This document shows positions 33,825 to 44,247 of a stretch of 64,000 bases of DNA, piece by piece. Below the pieces are notes generated by a model, which was not told where the DNA came from, searched no databases, and was given only the letters and a program-made list of their open reading frames with translations. The stretch spans positions 1 to 64,000 of the forward strand of contig JANQSE010000012.1 in the NCBI GenBank assembly GCA_028284195.1, given 5' to 3'. The position numbers were made by a program, and so were the translations under genes. Origin of the DNA: Balneola sp. (GTDB lineage: Bacteria > Bacteroidota > Rhodothermia > Balneolales > Balneolaceae). Each line of letters opens with the position of its first letter. Within the stretch, counting starts at the first letter, position 1.

Positions 33825-34640
33825 TCATAGAGTTTTGATTTCCTTTTTCAGGAAGAAGTTTGCCATATTCTCTTCATTAAAGAAATACTTTGTTGGGTCT
33901 TCTCCGGTAAATTCTTTGAAGTTTTTGATAAAATGAGATTGATCGTAAAACCCGGTATGTTGAGCTAGTTCGCTCCATTCAATGTTTTCTTTTTGAACCA
34001 ATTCAAAAATATAGGCAAAGCGGATAATCCGGCAGTAGAATTTTGGTGAAAGCCCAATGTACCTCTTGAATAATCGTTCTAACTGTCGTTCGCTTATATT
34101 AATTTTTTTAGCAATTTCAGATATTGTAAGAGTGGCTTTTGTTTCAAATATAAGGTTAACAGCTTGTTCAATTTTGTCTGATTTTGACATGGAATGCAGA
34201 TAAGACTCAAGAAAGCTGTTTAGTACTTCGACTTTGAATGTATAGGATGAATTGGATACCATTTTAGAATAAATACCTTCAAACTCTTCCGGCAGCACAT
34301 CCAACAGGTTTACTACCTTATCGGTGAATTCAGACATCTCAAGGTAGAATAATTCAGATAGTGCGTATGGTTTGAACTTGATTCCGATCATCCCGGATAC
34401 CCCTGTATTTTCTAACAGAAAGTGATTGCGTATTTGTCCTGCAAGCAGTTGCTGTGACTGATTTTCCCAATTTCCTGAAATATTGATTCGGTAGGGAGCT
34501 CTATAATGAAAAATTATTTCCGGGAATCCATCCGGGATGATCTTTTGCTGCTGAATGGTTGGGCTATCATTTTCGATTACCCAATAACATTCTATCAGCG
34601 AAGCAAGAGAGGGAGGTGGTATGATGCGTTCGTAGAACAC
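33825..34640 (-). CDS. AraC-family transcriptional regulator
   Basis: This 271-residue protein has an N-terminal DUF6597-like sensing domain (FYERIIPPPSLASLIECYWV) and a C-terminal AraC double helix-turn-helix at about residues 160-260. The latter has ERQLERLFKRYIGLSPKFYCRIIRF and FYDQSHFIKNFKEFTGEDPTKYF-like features. It starts with GTG. The stop lies 73 bases before the DUF6265 gene. It probably regulates this cluster of small genes. The ligand is unknown. Confidence 0.87.
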   Translation of the reverse strand: MFYERIIPPPSLASLIECYWVIENDSPTIQQQKIIPDGFPEIIFHYRAPYRINISGNWENQSQQLLAGQIRNHFLLENTGVSGMIGIKFKPYALSELFYLEMSEFTDKVVNLLDVLPEEFEGIYSKMVSNSSYTFKVEVLNSFLESYLHSMSKSDKIEQAVNLIFETKATLTISEIAKKINISERQLERLFKRYIGLSPKFYCRIIRFAYIFELVQKENIEWSELAQHTGFYDQSHFIKNFKEFTGEDPTKYFFNEENMANFFLKKEIKTL

Positions 34641-34644
34641 AGAT

Positions 34645-35100
34645 TTATCTTTTTATGGCATTTTCGTAAGTATTAATCCAATCTCCAGCAGAGATTTTTG
34701 AAGTAAGCTCGCCAACCAATTCATAAGGTATATGTTCCATTTTCTTGAAACGGATACAGCTTTTCCCCATATCCAGTTTTGCAGGAACTTGTTTTGCATA
34801 TTTTTCAGTGAACCAATTAAGGATCTCCTCATTAGCGTAAATACCCATATGGTATAACCCGATAAAATTCTTTTGCGAAGCAATACTCATAAAAGGAAGC
34901 GGCGAATCAGGATTACAATGGTAGCCATCCGGATACAGGCTGTGAGGAATTACATAGCCGATCATTCCATAGTTCATCACTTCTTCAAACCCATCTGGAA
35001 GGTTTTCAAGAATCACGGTACGGAGCTTAACAAATGCTTCTTTTCTGTCTTCAGGTACTTTATCAATATATTCTTCCGGTGTTTCTGCTTTTATTTGCAT
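34645..35100 (-). CDS. DUF1801 domain-containing protein (YdhG-like)
   Basis: From the ATG at 35100 this is a 151-residue protein of the DUF1801 fold, with the family's EEYIDKVPEDRKEAFVKLRT start, EVMNYGMIGYVIP, and the later SCIRFKKMEHIP. The earlier ATG at 35136 would overlap the DUF4199 gene by 32 bases, so the later start is preferred. The fold is related to small metal-site-bearing proteins of uncertain role (Bacillus YdhG and FrataxIn-like). It lies four bases after the DUF4199 gene and four before AraC, clearly in one operon. Confidence 0.82.
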   Translation of the reverse strand: MQIKAETPEEYIDKVPEDRKEAFVKLRTVILENLPDGFEEVMNYGMIGYVIPHSLYPDGYHCNPDSPLPFMSIASQKNFIGLYHMGIYANEEILNWFTEKYAKQVPAKLDMGKSCIRFKKMEHIPYELVGELTSKISAGDWINTYENAIKR

Positions 35101-35104
35101 AGTA

Positions 35105-35656
35105 CTAAGATTGAGTGATTGATGTTTTTGATGCAAGGAATTTAGGGTTTCGAAACAGGGCAGCGCTAATCAGAGAAAGTAATAACCCAACCGGGAATAT
35201 TTCTGTGAAAGTCCTAGGTAATCGATACATCGGGTTGGAGTAATTTTTTACCATTTGCTGCATTTGAGATTCCACTTCTTTAATCTCGCCTTCGCTTGCT
35301 CCTGATTGTCTTGTTTTTTCAATGATAGAATCGGTGTATTCATGAATAAACACGTAATCGGTTGCATATAAATTTATTTCCCAAACGATTACATAGACCA
35401 CCCCAGCCAATAAAGAGATCCCCAATCCAATTTTAAGTGCGGTTTTAAAGTTGATTACTCCGCCTAATTCTTCATCCCGGTATTTTTTTGTTGCTACAAA
35501 TATCATAGAAAAACCAATAAGCATAATGGAATACCCAAGAGCTTCTGAGGCAAAGAAGGCATTTCCCCCGTACTTGGCTATGTAAATACCAAGGGTCATA
35601 CTTAGGATGATTGTCGCTCCGGTTATTGAGCCGTATATCAGTATAATTTTTCTCAT
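35105..35656 (-). CDS. DUF4199 membrane protein
   Basis: This 183-residue integral membrane protein has four predicted helices (about 5-25, 35-55, 70-92 and 148-170), typical of DUF4199 proteins of Bacteroidota. The ATG at 35656 is chosen because AAGGAG lies seven bases upstream; the longer start at 35686 has no such site. The function is unknown. It is followed by DUF1801 and AraC genes and preceded by a LuxR-type membrane regulator gene, an arrangement often seen for this family. Confidence 0.8.
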   Translation of the reverse strand: MRKIILIYGSITGATIILSMTLGIYIAKYGGNAFFASEALGYSIMLIGFSMIFVATKKYRDEELGGVINFKTALKIGLGISLLAGVVYVIVWEINLYATDYVFIHEYTDSIIEKTRQSGASEGEIKEVESQMQQMVKNYSNPMYRLPRTFTEIFPVGLLLSLISAALFRNPKFLASKTSITQS

Positions 35657-35762
35657 ATGTATTCTCCTTTTGTTCAATGATTCCAACGAAAGAAAAGGAT
35701 TTGATTCAATAAATCAGTCACCCGAAAGTATGATTTTGGCAAAATCATACCAAAGAATGGCT

Positions 35763-36179
35763 TTATGGAATAAGGTTGAGTGATTTCGCTTTTTCCACTG
35801 CCTGGGTACGCCGGCTTACATCCAGTTTTTCGAACAATCTGGAAAGGTGCGTTTTCACTGTGTTGATAGAAACGAATAGCTTGGAGGCGATCTCTTTATT
35901 GGATAAACCTTCTGCAACCAGCATCAATACTTCAAGCTCTCGTTCGCTAATACCCAGGTATTGCAGTGCTTTTTCGTTTTTTTGGAAGGAAACGGAGTGG
36001 ATATTTTTTGTAGTGAGCTTATTACCAACCCAAAGCCCCAGCCCGGTAAATATCAGGGCAATAATCAGTACAAAAACTTCTGTAGAAAGCTCGCGGATAA
36101 AAAACCGATACTCAAAATACTCTAACAAAAAAACAAGAAGGGCTAAACAAATGCCGTATATAAGTATAGGTTTTTTCAC
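35763..36179 (-). CDS. Membrane-anchored LuxR-type HTH regulator
   Basis: This 138-residue protein has two transmembrane helices at about residues 5-22 and 35-55, then a LuxR/GerE helix-turn-helix domain (ISERELEVLMLVAEGLSNKE, VSINTVKTHLSRLFEKLDV) at about 75-135. It lacks a receiver domain. The start is GTG, four bases after the stop of the upstream peptidase gene. It is a plausible membrane-bound regulator of the DUF4199 gene downstream. Confidence 0.85.
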   Translation of the reverse strand: MKKPILIYGICLALLVFLLEYFEYRFFIRELSTEVFVLIIALIFTGLGLWVGNKLTTKNIHSVSFQKNEKALQYLGISERELEVLMLVAEGLSNKEIASKLFVSINTVKTHLSRLFEKLDVSRRTQAVEKAKSLNLIP

Positions 36180-36183
36180 AAAT

Positions 36184-37284
36184 CTATTTCAAGTTCTCAG
36201 GATTTAACCCTTTTAAATCATCGACTACAAATTCGCGGCCTTTTCTGATTAATTCCCTATCAAGGTACACATCAGCACCAATGCATACTAAATCCCAGTG
36301 AATATTACTGGAATTTCCATTGGGGGCGATCTCATAATCGTTACCAAGTGTCAGGTGGTTGGAGCCATAGATCTTTTCATCAAAGAGGATGTCGTACATT
36401 GGGCTTTCAATTACTGGATTGGTTCCAAAACTGAACTCCCCAAAACGACGGGCACCTTCATCTGTATCCAGGATGTCTTTTAGAGCATCGTTATTAGAAG
36501 AATCAAAATCCACAACTACTCCATTTTCAACTACCAATTTCACAAACTCGAATGGTTTTCCCTGATATACGGATGGAGCATAGGTGATGCAGCCGTTTAC
36601 AGAATCTAAAATCGGGGAGGTAAAAATTTCTCCATCCGGAATATTGTGCGACCCGTAACACGGAATCCAATTCTGGTCTTTAACTGAGAACCTGATATCA
36701 GTTCCTTCTCCTTTTAAGTGAATTTCATTGGTAGCTCTGAGCCTTTTTTCTAACGGCTCCATTGCCGACTTCAGTTTTGCATAATCTACTAAACAAGCAT
36801 CGTAATAAAACTTAGTGAACTCACGGGTGGGTAATTTGGCGTTCATTGCAAAGGCAGGAGAAGGATAGCGCATGATGCACCATTTAGTGTTGTTTACACG
36901 CTCCTCAAAATGTACAGGGTGAAGAAAATGCTCAGAATATGCTTTGTTTGCTTCTTTGCCTGCCTGCGAGTTTTCATAGATATTTTCCGAAGCACGGATT
37001 CCAATAAATACATCCATTTGTTTCATAAGCGGCAGCTGATCAACCGAGGCTTGGTTTTTCCAAAATTCGGTGTCTCCCTTTTCAACCAGCAGTTTTTGAG
37101 TTTCAGTGTCTTCAATTTGTACAAATGGATGTGCTTCTTTTTCTCTGATCTGTTCAACTAAAGCCCGAAGTAAATTGATACCATTTAGCCCTATAAGCTG
37201 CACCATTACGTTTTCTCCTTTTTGGAGTTGGGTGCTGTGTTCGAGTATCAATTCAGCGAGATTCTGGTCGTTTTGTGAAATCAC
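36184..37284 (-). CDS. M29 family aminopeptidase
   Basis: This 366-residue metallo-aminopeptidase of the M29 (AmpS/aminopeptidase T) family removes N-terminal residues from peptides in the cytoplasm. Conserved metal-site segments are HNIPDGEIFTSP, RRFGEFSFGTNP, FDEKIYGSNHLTLG and SNIHWDLVC. It starts with GTG at 37284; no nearer ATG is available that keeps the family N-terminus. The LuxR-type gene follows after four bases, hinting at one message. Confidence 0.9.
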   Translation of the reverse strand: MISQNDQNLAELILEHSTQLQKGENVMVQLIGLNGINLLRALVEQIREKEAHPFVQIEDTETQKLLVEKGDTEFWKNQASVDQLPLMKQMDVFIGIRASENIYENSQAGKEANKAYSEHFLHPVHFEERVNNTKWCIMRYPSPAFAMNAKLPTREFTKFYYDACLVDYAKLKSAMEPLEKRLRATNEIHLKGEGTDIRFSVKDQNWIPCYGSHNIPDGEIFTSPILDSVNGCITYAPSVYQGKPFEFVKLVVENGVVVDFDSSNNDALKDILDTDEGARRFGEFSFGTNPVIESPMYDILFDEKIYGSNHLTLGNDYEIAPNGNSSNIHWDLVCIGADVYLDRELIRKGREFVVDDLKGLNPENLK

Positions 37285-37353
37285 GATTAGTTAGTATTTA
37301 TTTGTTATTAGTTACGTGGGCAAATGTAAGAAAAGCAGCTTTTAAACGAATAA

Positions 37354-37971
37354 CTAATCACCCAAAACTACTATCTCATCACAAAGCGCGATCTCATTTG
37401 GGTCATTAGAGGCTATAATTACTAATCTATTCTTTTCTTTTAGCTCCTGCACAATACATTTTATCAATTCATGGCCGTTTTTGTCCAGATTAGAACCGGG
37501 TTCGTCAAGTAATAAGATCTTTGGGTTGCGAACTAAAGCCGCCGCCAGTTTAACCCTTTGTTGCTGTCCGGTTGAAAGAGATTTATAAAGTTGATTTTCT
37601 AAAGGCAGGATTTCCGTTTTATTCATCAACTCTTCAAAGAAAAGGGAAGAAGTTTCCATAAAACTCACATCAGCTAAAAATTGCAGATTCTCTAATACTG
37701 TTAACTCCTCATACAAATCTATATAGGGTGCTACATAGCCCAGCATGGATTTTAATTCTTCTTTGGAAAGCAATTGATCGTTCAAGCTCCATTCGATGGT
37801 TCCGGAGTTTGGCCGCACCAAACCAGCCAGGCATTTTAGTAATGTAGATTTACCGCTACCATTGGAGCCTGCAATACCCACAACCCCTGAAGAGTGATCG
37901 AACGAAGTGTTCTTGAAGACAACATTCCGGTTATACTTTTTGGTAAGTTTTCTCGCAGTTAGCCTAACCAT
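37354..37971 (-). CDS. ABC transporter ATP-binding protein, CcmA-like
   Basis: This 205-residue ATPase has Walker A GIAGSNGSGKSTLLKCLAG, signature SLSTGQQQRVKLAAAL, Walker B ILLLDEPGSNLDKNG and a short C-terminal end. Size and the N-terminal pattern resemble the heme exporter ATPase CcmA, but no ccmB or ccmC lies beside it, so it is an orphan whose permease is elsewhere. The signature uses STGQQ rather than SGGQ. It is divergent from the acidic protein gene at 38079. Confidence 0.82.
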   Translation of the reverse strand: MVRLTARKLTKKYNRNVVFKNTSFDHSSGVVGIAGSNGSGKSTLLKCLAGLVRPNSGTIEWSLNDQLLSKEELKSMLGYVAPYIDLYEELTVLENLQFLADVSFMETSSLFFEELMNKTEILPLENQLYKSLSTGQQQRVKLAAALVRNPKILLLDEPGSNLDKNGHELIKCIVQELKEKNRLVIIASNDPNEIALCDEIVVLGD

Positions 37972-38078
37972 GCTCCAAGGTAGAAACTATATCTCAAAAA
38001 TATACTATCTATTAAAGATTCGGGTTGTAATGCGCGTTCGCAGGCTTTATTTTCGATACCTAAATCTTACAGGTCTTC

Positions 38079-39686
38079 ATGCAAAAAATTATCAGCCAGA
38101 TTACTGATCAATTGATTGGGTTGGTGAAAAAAGATCAACCTTATTATACCCCAAAGCAGCTGCTTAAAGCAGAGGTGCCATCCTATATTGTGGACCGGGT
38201 TCGCCTTTATCTGGAAGATAAGATGCAGGAAGGTTTTACAAAGCCTGGATCCGATTGGGTAAGCAACGATGAAGGCTCAGTAATTAAGGCATGGGAAAGT
38301 TATCTGGAAAAAGTGGCCGATGTTGCATCAGTGCCAAAAGATAAATTACATGGTGTGTTACACCATGTAATAGGTGAGATTATAGCTGTATTTCTCGAGC
38401 CTCGTAAAAAAATGGCTACTTATTTATTCAGGGAAGAGCAAATATTGTCTTTTGATGAGATGAGCAAAAGATGCGAACGCCTGACCATTTACAAGCATTT
38501 TGGTACAGCAATTCCGCTGTATATGAAGAAACGCAATCTTGAAGAGATATCTTTAGAAAGGTGTCAGCAGCTTATCAGTAATTTGGATGCCAGAATTGTA
38601 TCGAACTACACTGCAGAAAACTGGGCACAAAAACTTGATATGCTGTTCACTTTATTTGGCGGCAGGCTTAAACCTGAACTATTGAAAATCTTTTTTGAGG
38701 ATAAGGGCTATCATAAAGCGGCTAACATATTTTCATCGATTGATGTTGCAATAACACAAAGCACCTTCATCGAAATGCTTTCCAATGAAAAATTGGAAAT
38801 AGAAGAAGTCCCTGAAAAAAAAGAAGCGGCAGAAAATAAAGAAAAAAAATCGGCCCTTATAGAAAGTTTTTATGATGATTCAGGTTCAGATTCTGTGACT
38901 AATATTGCCAATTCGTTCGAAGCAGGTGTTACTGATGAAGAAATGAACGACATCCTGGGTGATATTTCAGAAGGTGGAATTATCGAGGTGGACAATACAA
39001 AAGAAGTTGAATCTTTAAATGCACTTTTTACGAGCGAGGAAGGTAAAACCACAGAAGGCCTTAAGACTTCAGCTGATAAGGATGAAGAAATGCAGAAATT
39101 TCGAAGCAATCTTGTTTCTATTTTGGATCAGGCTAAAGATGCACTTGAAGGTATTAGTAGTGGAGATGAGGAAGCAGTTGAAGAAGAATTTATTGAAGAA
39201 GATGAGCTGATTGAAGAGCCTACAGATGAGAAAGTAACCGAATTGGTTGAAGATAAACCCGTAGGCAAAAATGAAGATTCTGGTGAAGAGGAAAAACCTA
39301 TGTGGGCGCAGTTTATAAGTGAAGAGCAAAGAGCAGTGGTAATGGGTTCCAGGGAGGACGATTTGGAAGAGGAATCTCTTAATGATTCGTTGATGGTAGA
39401 AGATGAATTAATTGCTGATGAGAATGGACCTGAGAAAGTTCCCCAAAGTACGTTGGAAGATGCGTTAAGTATAAATGAATCACGATGGGTGAACGATATC
39501 TTTAAAGGCTCACAAAAATCGTATGATATCTGGGTACAGAAACTGTCAGCGTTTAGCAGTTGGGAAGAAGCTGCTCACCATGTACATAACAAAATTATAA
39601 AGAAAAACGGCATTGATATGTTTTCTGAAGAGTCGATTGAATTTATTAATACTCTCCAGAATTACTTCAGCGAGTATAAATCTTGA
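38079..39686 (+). CDS. Acidic protein of unknown function
   Basis: This 535-residue protein matches no family I recognise. A mostly helical N-terminal domain (about 1-245) is followed by a very acidic, low-complexity linker (about 246-440) with runs of Glu and Asp such as [18 protein letters not shown] small C-terminal domain (about 455-535, [20 protein letters not shown]) follows. There is no signal peptide or membrane helix, so it is likely cytoplasmic. Only 10 bases separate its stop from the carboxylase beta subunit gene, suggesting co-transcription. The layout suggests a scaffold or adaptor that links two folded ends. Confidence 0.7.
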   Translation: MQKIISQITDQLIGLVKKDQPYYTPKQLLKAEVPSYIVDRVRLYLEDKMQEGFTKPGSDWVSNDEGSVIKAWESYLEKVADVASVPKDKLHGVLHHVIGEIIAVFLEPRKKMATYLFREEQILSFDEMSKRCERLTIYKHFGTAIPLYMKKRNLEEISLERCQQLISNLDARIVSNYTAENWAQKLDMLFTLFGGRLKPELLKIFFEDKGYHKAANIFSSIDVAITQSTFIEMLSNEKLEIEEVPEKKEAAENKEKKSALIESFYDDSGSDSVTNIANSFEAGVTDEEMNDILGDISEGGIIEVDNTKEVESLNALFTSEEGKTTEGLKTSADKDEEMQKFRSNLVSILDQAKDALEGISSGDEEAVEEEFIEEDELIEEPTDEKVTELVEDKPVGKNEDSGEEEKPMWAQFISEEQRAVVMGSREDDLEEESLNDSLMVEDELIADENGPEKVPQSTLEDALSINESRWVNDIFKGSQKSYDIWVQKLSAFSSWEEAAHHVHNKIIKKNGIDMFSEESIEFINTLQNYFSEYKS

Positions 39687-39696
39687 TAAACTAACT

Positions 39697-41247
39697 ATGG
39701 AAAAAAAAGCGAAAGTAGAACGCTTAGAAGAATTAAGAGAACAATCTAAGCTGGGTGGGGGAAAAGCGCGCATCGAAAAACAGCACGAAAAAGGCAAACT
39801 AAGTGCTCGCGAACGCATAGACCTGTTATTGGATAAAGGTTCTTTTGAAGAAATTGATGCTTTTGTAACGCATCGCAGTTCTGCTTTTGGTTTGGATAAG
39901 CAAAAATTTTTGGGTGACGGCGTTGTAACCGGTTATGGAAAAATACATACGAAACCGGTATATGTGTTCAGCCAGGATTTTACCGTTTTTGGAGGATCAC
40001 TTTCGGAAACTCACGCTGAGAAGATTTGCAAGATTATGGATTTGGCACTTAAAAACGGTGTTCCTGTTATTGGGCTGAATGATTCAGGCGGGGCAAGAAT
40101 TCAGGAAGGAGTTTCATCGCTTGGCGGTTATGCCGAGGTATTTTGGAGAAACAGTATGGCTTCGGGAGTAATCCCTCAGATATCAGCAATAATGGGGCCA
40201 TGTGCCGGGGGAGCGGTTTACAGCCCGGCACTCACCGATTTTATCTATATGGTTGAAAATACCAGTTATATGTTTGTTACCGGACCAAACGTGGTAAAAA
40301 CGGTAACACATGAAGAGGTAACTTCTGAGGAACTCGGAGGAGCATCCACCCATAATTCCAAATCGGGAGTTGCACATTTTGCGACGGCCAACGATGCTGT
40401 TTGCCTGCGGGATATCAGAAAACTCATGTCATATATCCCACAGAATTGCGAAGAAAAAGTATCGGTTATCGAGCCTAAAGACCCTGACGCAGCTAAAGCG
40501 AAGGCCCTCATCGATATTGTTCCTTTAAACCCGAACAAACCATACGATATTAAAGATGTAATCGAAGGTATTGTCGATAAAGAGTCGTTCTATGAAGTTC
40601 ATAAAGACTATGCGGAAAATATTGTAGTGGGTTTCGCACGAATTGGTGGAAGAAGTGTGGGAATTGTAGCGAATCAGCCACTTGCTATGGCAGGTGTTCT
40701 GGATATCAATTCCTCAAAAAAAGGAGCGCGGTTTGTTCGTTTTTGTGATGCTTTTAATATCCCGTTAGTAGTATTTGAAGATGTACCAGGATTTCTTCCG
40801 GGTACCGATCAGGAATGGGGAGGAATTATCAAGGATGGGGCTAAATTGCTTTATGCGTTCTGCGAGGCAACCGTTCCTAAAATGACGGTGATCACCAGAA
40901 AAGCGTACGGCGGAGCTTATGATGTAATGAATTCGAAGCATATCCGTGCTGATTATAACGTAGCATGGCCAACGGCAGAAATTGCGGTTATGGGTTCGAA
41001 AGGAGCGGTTGAGATTATTTTCAGAAAAGAAATCATGGCTGCTGGTGATAAAGAGGGAAAACAAAAGGAGCTGGAAGCACAATATACCGAAGAGTTTGCT
41101 CACCCATATCGTGCAGCAGCCCGGGGATTCATCGATGATGTGATTATGCCTGAAGAGACCAGAGAGAAGCTGATTAAAGCTTTGGAAATATCTCAGCATA
41201 AAGTGGATGCGGTGCCGAAGAAGAAGCACGACAATTTGCCGCTTTGA
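39697..41247 (+). CDS. Acyl-CoA carboxylase, carboxyltransferase (beta) subunit
   Basis: This 516-residue biotin-dependent carboxyltransferase of the propionyl-CoA/methylmalonyl-CoA type moves carboxyl from biotin to an acyl-CoA. The crotonase-like halves show [52 protein letters not shown] and [15 protein letters not shown]. The start at 39697 gives the family N-terminus; the longer reading from 39613 overlaps the previous gene. The biotin carboxylase/carrier subunit is not in the window. The likely role is propionate or branched-chain degradation. Confidence 0.93.
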   Translation: MEKKAKVERLEELREQSKLGGGKARIEKQHEKGKLSARERIDLLLDKGSFEEIDAFVTHRSSAFGLDKQKFLGDGVVTGYGKIHTKPVYVFSQDFTVFGGSLSETHAEKICKIMDLALKNGVPVIGLNDSGGARIQEGVSSLGGYAEVFWRNSMASGVIPQISAIMGPCAGGAVYSPALTDFIYMVENTSYMFVTGPNVVKTVTHEEVTSEELGGASTHNSKSGVAHFATANDAVCLRDIRKLMSYIPQNCEEKVSVIEPKDPDAAKAKALIDIVPLNPNKPYDIKDVIEGIVDKESFYEVHKDYAENIVVGFARIGGRSVGIVANQPLAMAGVLDINSSKKGARFVRFCDAFNIPLVVFEDVPGFLPGTDQEWGGIIKDGAKLLYAFCEATVPKMTVITRKAYGGAYDVMNSKHIRADYNVAWPTAEIAVMGSKGAVEIIFRKEIMAAGDKEGKQKELEAQYTEEFAHPYRAAARGFIDDVIMPEETREKLIKALEISQHKVDAVPKKKHDNLPL

Positions 41248-41521
41248 TTACGAAGTGCCAATTGGCGAAAAGTACAATCGTATAGTTCAGGAAAAAGATT
41301 TTGAACAAGTAAGCCTCTCAAAGTTAAAAAAGCACTGAAACATACATAAAGTACACAGACTAAAACCCTTATCTGGAGTTTTTTTATTGTTCGGATTTCA
41401 TCAAGTAACCAAGCAAAGGAATTTATTCCGTAGCTGAGTTCTACAATTTGTAGCAAGATAGCCCATAATTTTACGCCTTCGGGTTTCTGTGGTTTAGCGG
41501 CAAGAAATATCAGCTGCCAAA
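41248..41521. other. Intergenic region with possible gene remnant
   Basis: Directly after the carboxylase stop, bases 41247-41336 in another frame read as a peptide without start ([18 protein letters not shown] and ending KLKKH, then stop). This looks protein-like and may be the tail of a lost gene. The remainder shows no gene or strong hairpin. Confidence 0.3.
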
Positions 41522-43012
41522 TCAATCAAAAACGTGATTTCTGTAATCCATCCACCACTGATCGATGTCAACTTTTGGTGTACGGCTTAGATAAACCGGA
41601 ATACCATTCTCTTCATCAATAGAGTATTTGTGATAAACTCTTTTAACCAAAACGTTTTCTTCGAATACTGATTCAACAGATTCTGTTTCATTTCCTATAC
41701 TAATCCACAAATCAGCATCTTTGTTTTGATATCCCCACAACCAAAAACTACCGTGCATGCTTATAGGATCAGGGAGTCCGTATTTATCTCCCAGAATTTT
41801 TATGGCTCCGGCTTCCCCGTAATTTTCAGCCCAGATAACACACGTTGTTTTTCCATCAGTGCAATTTACCTGGTATAAACTATCAACCAAAGCCACCTGT
41901 TCTTCCCAGCCAAACATGTCGGCATAATCTCCGGTTAGTTCAATCCGTCCGTCAGCTACTTCTTTATCCATGTACTCAACGTAGCTTTCAATTGGTAATA
42001 CCGGAGTTAGTTGAGGGATGAAAGGAGTAAAAGGCAATAGTATGGAAGCAGCTGCTACATAATTCCAGTAAGCCTTTTTGTTTGCCAGCAGTTTTTCAAT
42101 GTTAACGGCACCAAGGGCAAACATGGGTGGATATGCTGCAAAAAAGTAGTATGCTTTGGATTTCAGTATCCACATGGTAAAGAAAATGACAAGAAGGGAA
42201 ATGGCAACCGGTTTGAACTTCTTTAGAGAACTATCTACGAAAGCAGCCCATAAACCAATCAGGCTAAGTATAAATGTGGCTGGCAGTTCTAATTGTGCCA
42301 ATACAAAATCAAAGGCTCCAATCTCTTCTAATTGTTTGGCATTCAATACTTCCATGTGCAGAAGGAAGGGGATATTATGCTTTATTTGCCAGAGTATGTT
42401 GGGAAGGAATATGAATAAAGAAATCAATCCTGACAAGTACAGCCATTTTGATTTGTACAGTTCTGCCTTATTATAAAACAAAAGTCCCATAGCTATCCCG
42501 AATCCCCAGATAAGCATTGTGTACTTGTTCATCAGCCCCAACCCGGCAACTGCACCCATGAAGAGTAAATATTTATGCTGATTTGTACGAATGAACTTGA
42601 TCAGAAAGAAAAAGCCGGCAGTCCAGAAAAGCTGATCGAATGCAACAGGTTGGAACAATGTGTGATTTCTGTAAAAAGGAAGGAATGCCAGTACTGAAAC
42701 TCCTGCTATTAAAATGCCATTCAACTTAGCTCCCATTTCTTTTGCCATAGAGCAGGTCAGGTACAGTATTAATATTCCTGCAATGGTAGGAAATAGCCTT
42801 GTTCCAACAAGAGAGTAATCAAACAATATGTGCGAGAGTTTTCCTATAAAGGCAATGAAGGGAGGGAATTCGAAGTACCCCCAATCCAGATGTTCACTTA
42901 CTGAAAGGTGAAGCAATTCATCCCGGTGAAAACCATAATTTTGATTACCCAACCAGTGAATCAGAAATTTGAAAAGAGCAAGTACTCCAACCAGAGGTAG
43001 AAATTTTTTCAT
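41522..43012 (-). CDS. Membrane glycosyltransferase, ArnT/GT39-like
   Basis: This 496-residue membrane protein has about nine to eleven helices in the first 350 residues and a soluble C-terminal part. The N-terminal loop YGFHRDELLHLSVSEHLDWG contains the acidic pair typical of GT39/GT83 (PMT/ArnT) enzymes, and YFEFPPFIAFIGKL follows. Such enzymes use lipid-linked sugars on the periplasmic face. The acceptor is unknown; glycosylation of lipid A, proteins or carotenoids are options. It stands alone on the minus strand with a terminator downstream of sucD upstream of it. Confidence 0.82.
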   Translation of the reverse strand: MKKFLPLVGVLALFKFLIHWLGNQNYGFHRDELLHLSVSEHLDWGYFEFPPFIAFIGKLSHILFDYSLVGTRLFPTIAGILILYLTCSMAKEMGAKLNGILIAGVSVLAFLPFYRNHTLFQPVAFDQLFWTAGFFFLIKFIRTNQHKYLLFMGAVAGLGLMNKYTMLIWGFGIAMGLLFYNKAELYKSKWLYLSGLISLFIFLPNILWQIKHNIPFLLHMEVLNAKQLEEIGAFDFVLAQLELPATFILSLIGLWAAFVDSSLKKFKPVAISLLVIFFTMWILKSKAYYFFAAYPPMFALGAVNIEKLLANKKAYWNYVAAASILLPFTPFIPQLTPVLPIESYVEYMDKEVADGRIELTGDYADMFGWEEQVALVDSLYQVNCTDGKTTCVIWAENYGEAGAIKILGDKYGLPDPISMHGSFWLWGYQNKDADLWISIGNETESVESVFEENVLVKRVYHKYSIDEENGIPVYLSRTPKVDIDQWWMDYRNHVFD

Positions 43013-43080
43013 AGCCGAAGGATAAGTATCTATGGCTCATTTGTTGCACTATTATTTCTGAATATTTCAAATTTCATAAA

Positions 43081-43111
43081 AAAACCTCCAACTTTTTCGA
43101 GCGGAGGTTTT
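43081..43111 (-). terminator. Hairpin terminator downstream of sucD
   Basis: aaaacctcc (43081-43089) pairs perfectly with ggaggtttt (43103-43111) around a 13-base loop. On the minus strand it ends in seven T bases, a typical intrinsic terminator for sucD, which ends 82 bases away. Confidence 0.8.
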
Positions 43112-43192
43112 AAATGTATGAGCTGCTAAATCGCAGAACCACAAAAAATATATAGCTTAGTGCTGCTTTAGAGTTTTGTGGCTAAAAGATAA

Positions 43193-44068
43193 TCAAGCAG
43201 TTTCCAACATTCTTTTCAGGGTAACGCCGATTTCAGCAGGGCTGTCAACAACGGTAATGCCAGCTTCTGCCAATGCTTCTTTTTTAGCCTGAGCTGTTCC
43301 CTTTCCACCAGAGATGATTGCGCCAGCATGCCCCATGCGTCGTCCGGGAGGTGCGGTTGACCCAGCAATAAATGCTACTACCGGTTTATCTACATTATCC
43401 GCTATGTAAGCAGCAGCTTCTTCTTCAGCCGAGCCACCAATTTCACCAATTAATACTATGGCTTCTGTATCAGGGTCTTTCTGGAGCATCTTCACGGCAT
43501 CAAGATGAGTAGTACCAATTACAGGGTCGCCGCCAATTCCGATAGCAGTGCTTTGCCCCAATCCTTCTTTTGTAAGCTGATCTACGGCTTCATAGGTCAA
43601 AGTTCCTGAGCGGGAGATTAAGCCAATTTTTCCCGGAGAAAAAATATTTCCCGGCATAATACCAACTTTAGCTTCTCCCGGAGTAATGACCCCCGGGCAG
43701 TTCGGGCCTACGAGAACAGCACCGTGGCTTTTAACAACCTGCTTAGCTACGATCATATCTTTAACCGGAATACCTTCTGTAATACAGATGATTACTTCAA
43801 TACCGGCAAAAGCAGCTTCAGTAATGGCATCACCTGCGAATGCAGGTGGAACAAAAATAACGGTAGCATTAGCTTGTACTTGCTCAACAGCATCAGCAAC
43901 GGTATTAAATACGGGGCGATCTAAATGAGTCTGTCCTCCTTTACCGGGAGTAACCCCGCCGACTACATTAGTGCCATATTCAATCATTTGTCCGGCATGG
44001 AAGCTTCCTTCGCTACCTGTAAAACCCTGTACAATAAGTCGAGTGTTTTTTCCTACTAATACGCTCAT
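43193..44068 (-). CDS. sucD: Succinate-CoA ligase alpha subunit
   Basis: This 291-residue alpha subunit of succinyl-CoA synthetase interconverts succinyl-CoA and succinate with ATP/GTP formation in the TCA cycle. The CoA-binding Rossmann part shows [16 protein letters not shown] and [18 protein letters not shown]. The phosphohistidine is His247 in [13 protein letters not shown], and [20 protein letters not shown] is standard. sucC is not adjacent, unlike in many bacteria. The citrate synthase gene is also in the window but 19 kb away. Confidence 0.97.
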   Translation of the reverse strand: MSVLVGKNTRLIVQGFTGSEGSFHAGQMIEYGTNVVGGVTPGKGGQTHLDRPVFNTVADAVEQVQANATVIFVPPAFAGDAITEAAFAGIEVIICITEGIPVKDMIVAKQVVKSHGAVLVGPNCPGVITPGEAKVGIMPGNIFSPGKIGLISRSGTLTYEAVDQLTKEGLGQSTAIGIGGDPVIGTTHLDAVKMLQKDPDTEAIVLIGEIGGSAEEEAAAYIADNVDKPVVAFIAGSTAPPGRRMGHAGAIISGGKGTAQAKKEALAEAGITVVDSPAEIGVTLKRMLETA

Positions 44069-44247
44069 TTTTGTTCGCTAAAGTTCAAAATTTTTGTGCG
44101 CGGGAATATACCATCATTGGCATGTAATAGAAAGTTTTGGTTAAGAGTTATCAGCAATTTTTAAAGCCGGTTTAACCCGTTCTGTATTCTAATATCAATT
44201 AACCAATAACCAAGATACTGACATCAAAAAATGCGTATAATCCAGCC

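Noticed and set aside
41193..41525. 110-residue minus-strand open frame
   Set aside because: It overlaps the carboxylase end, has no recognisable family and no start context; treated as spurious.
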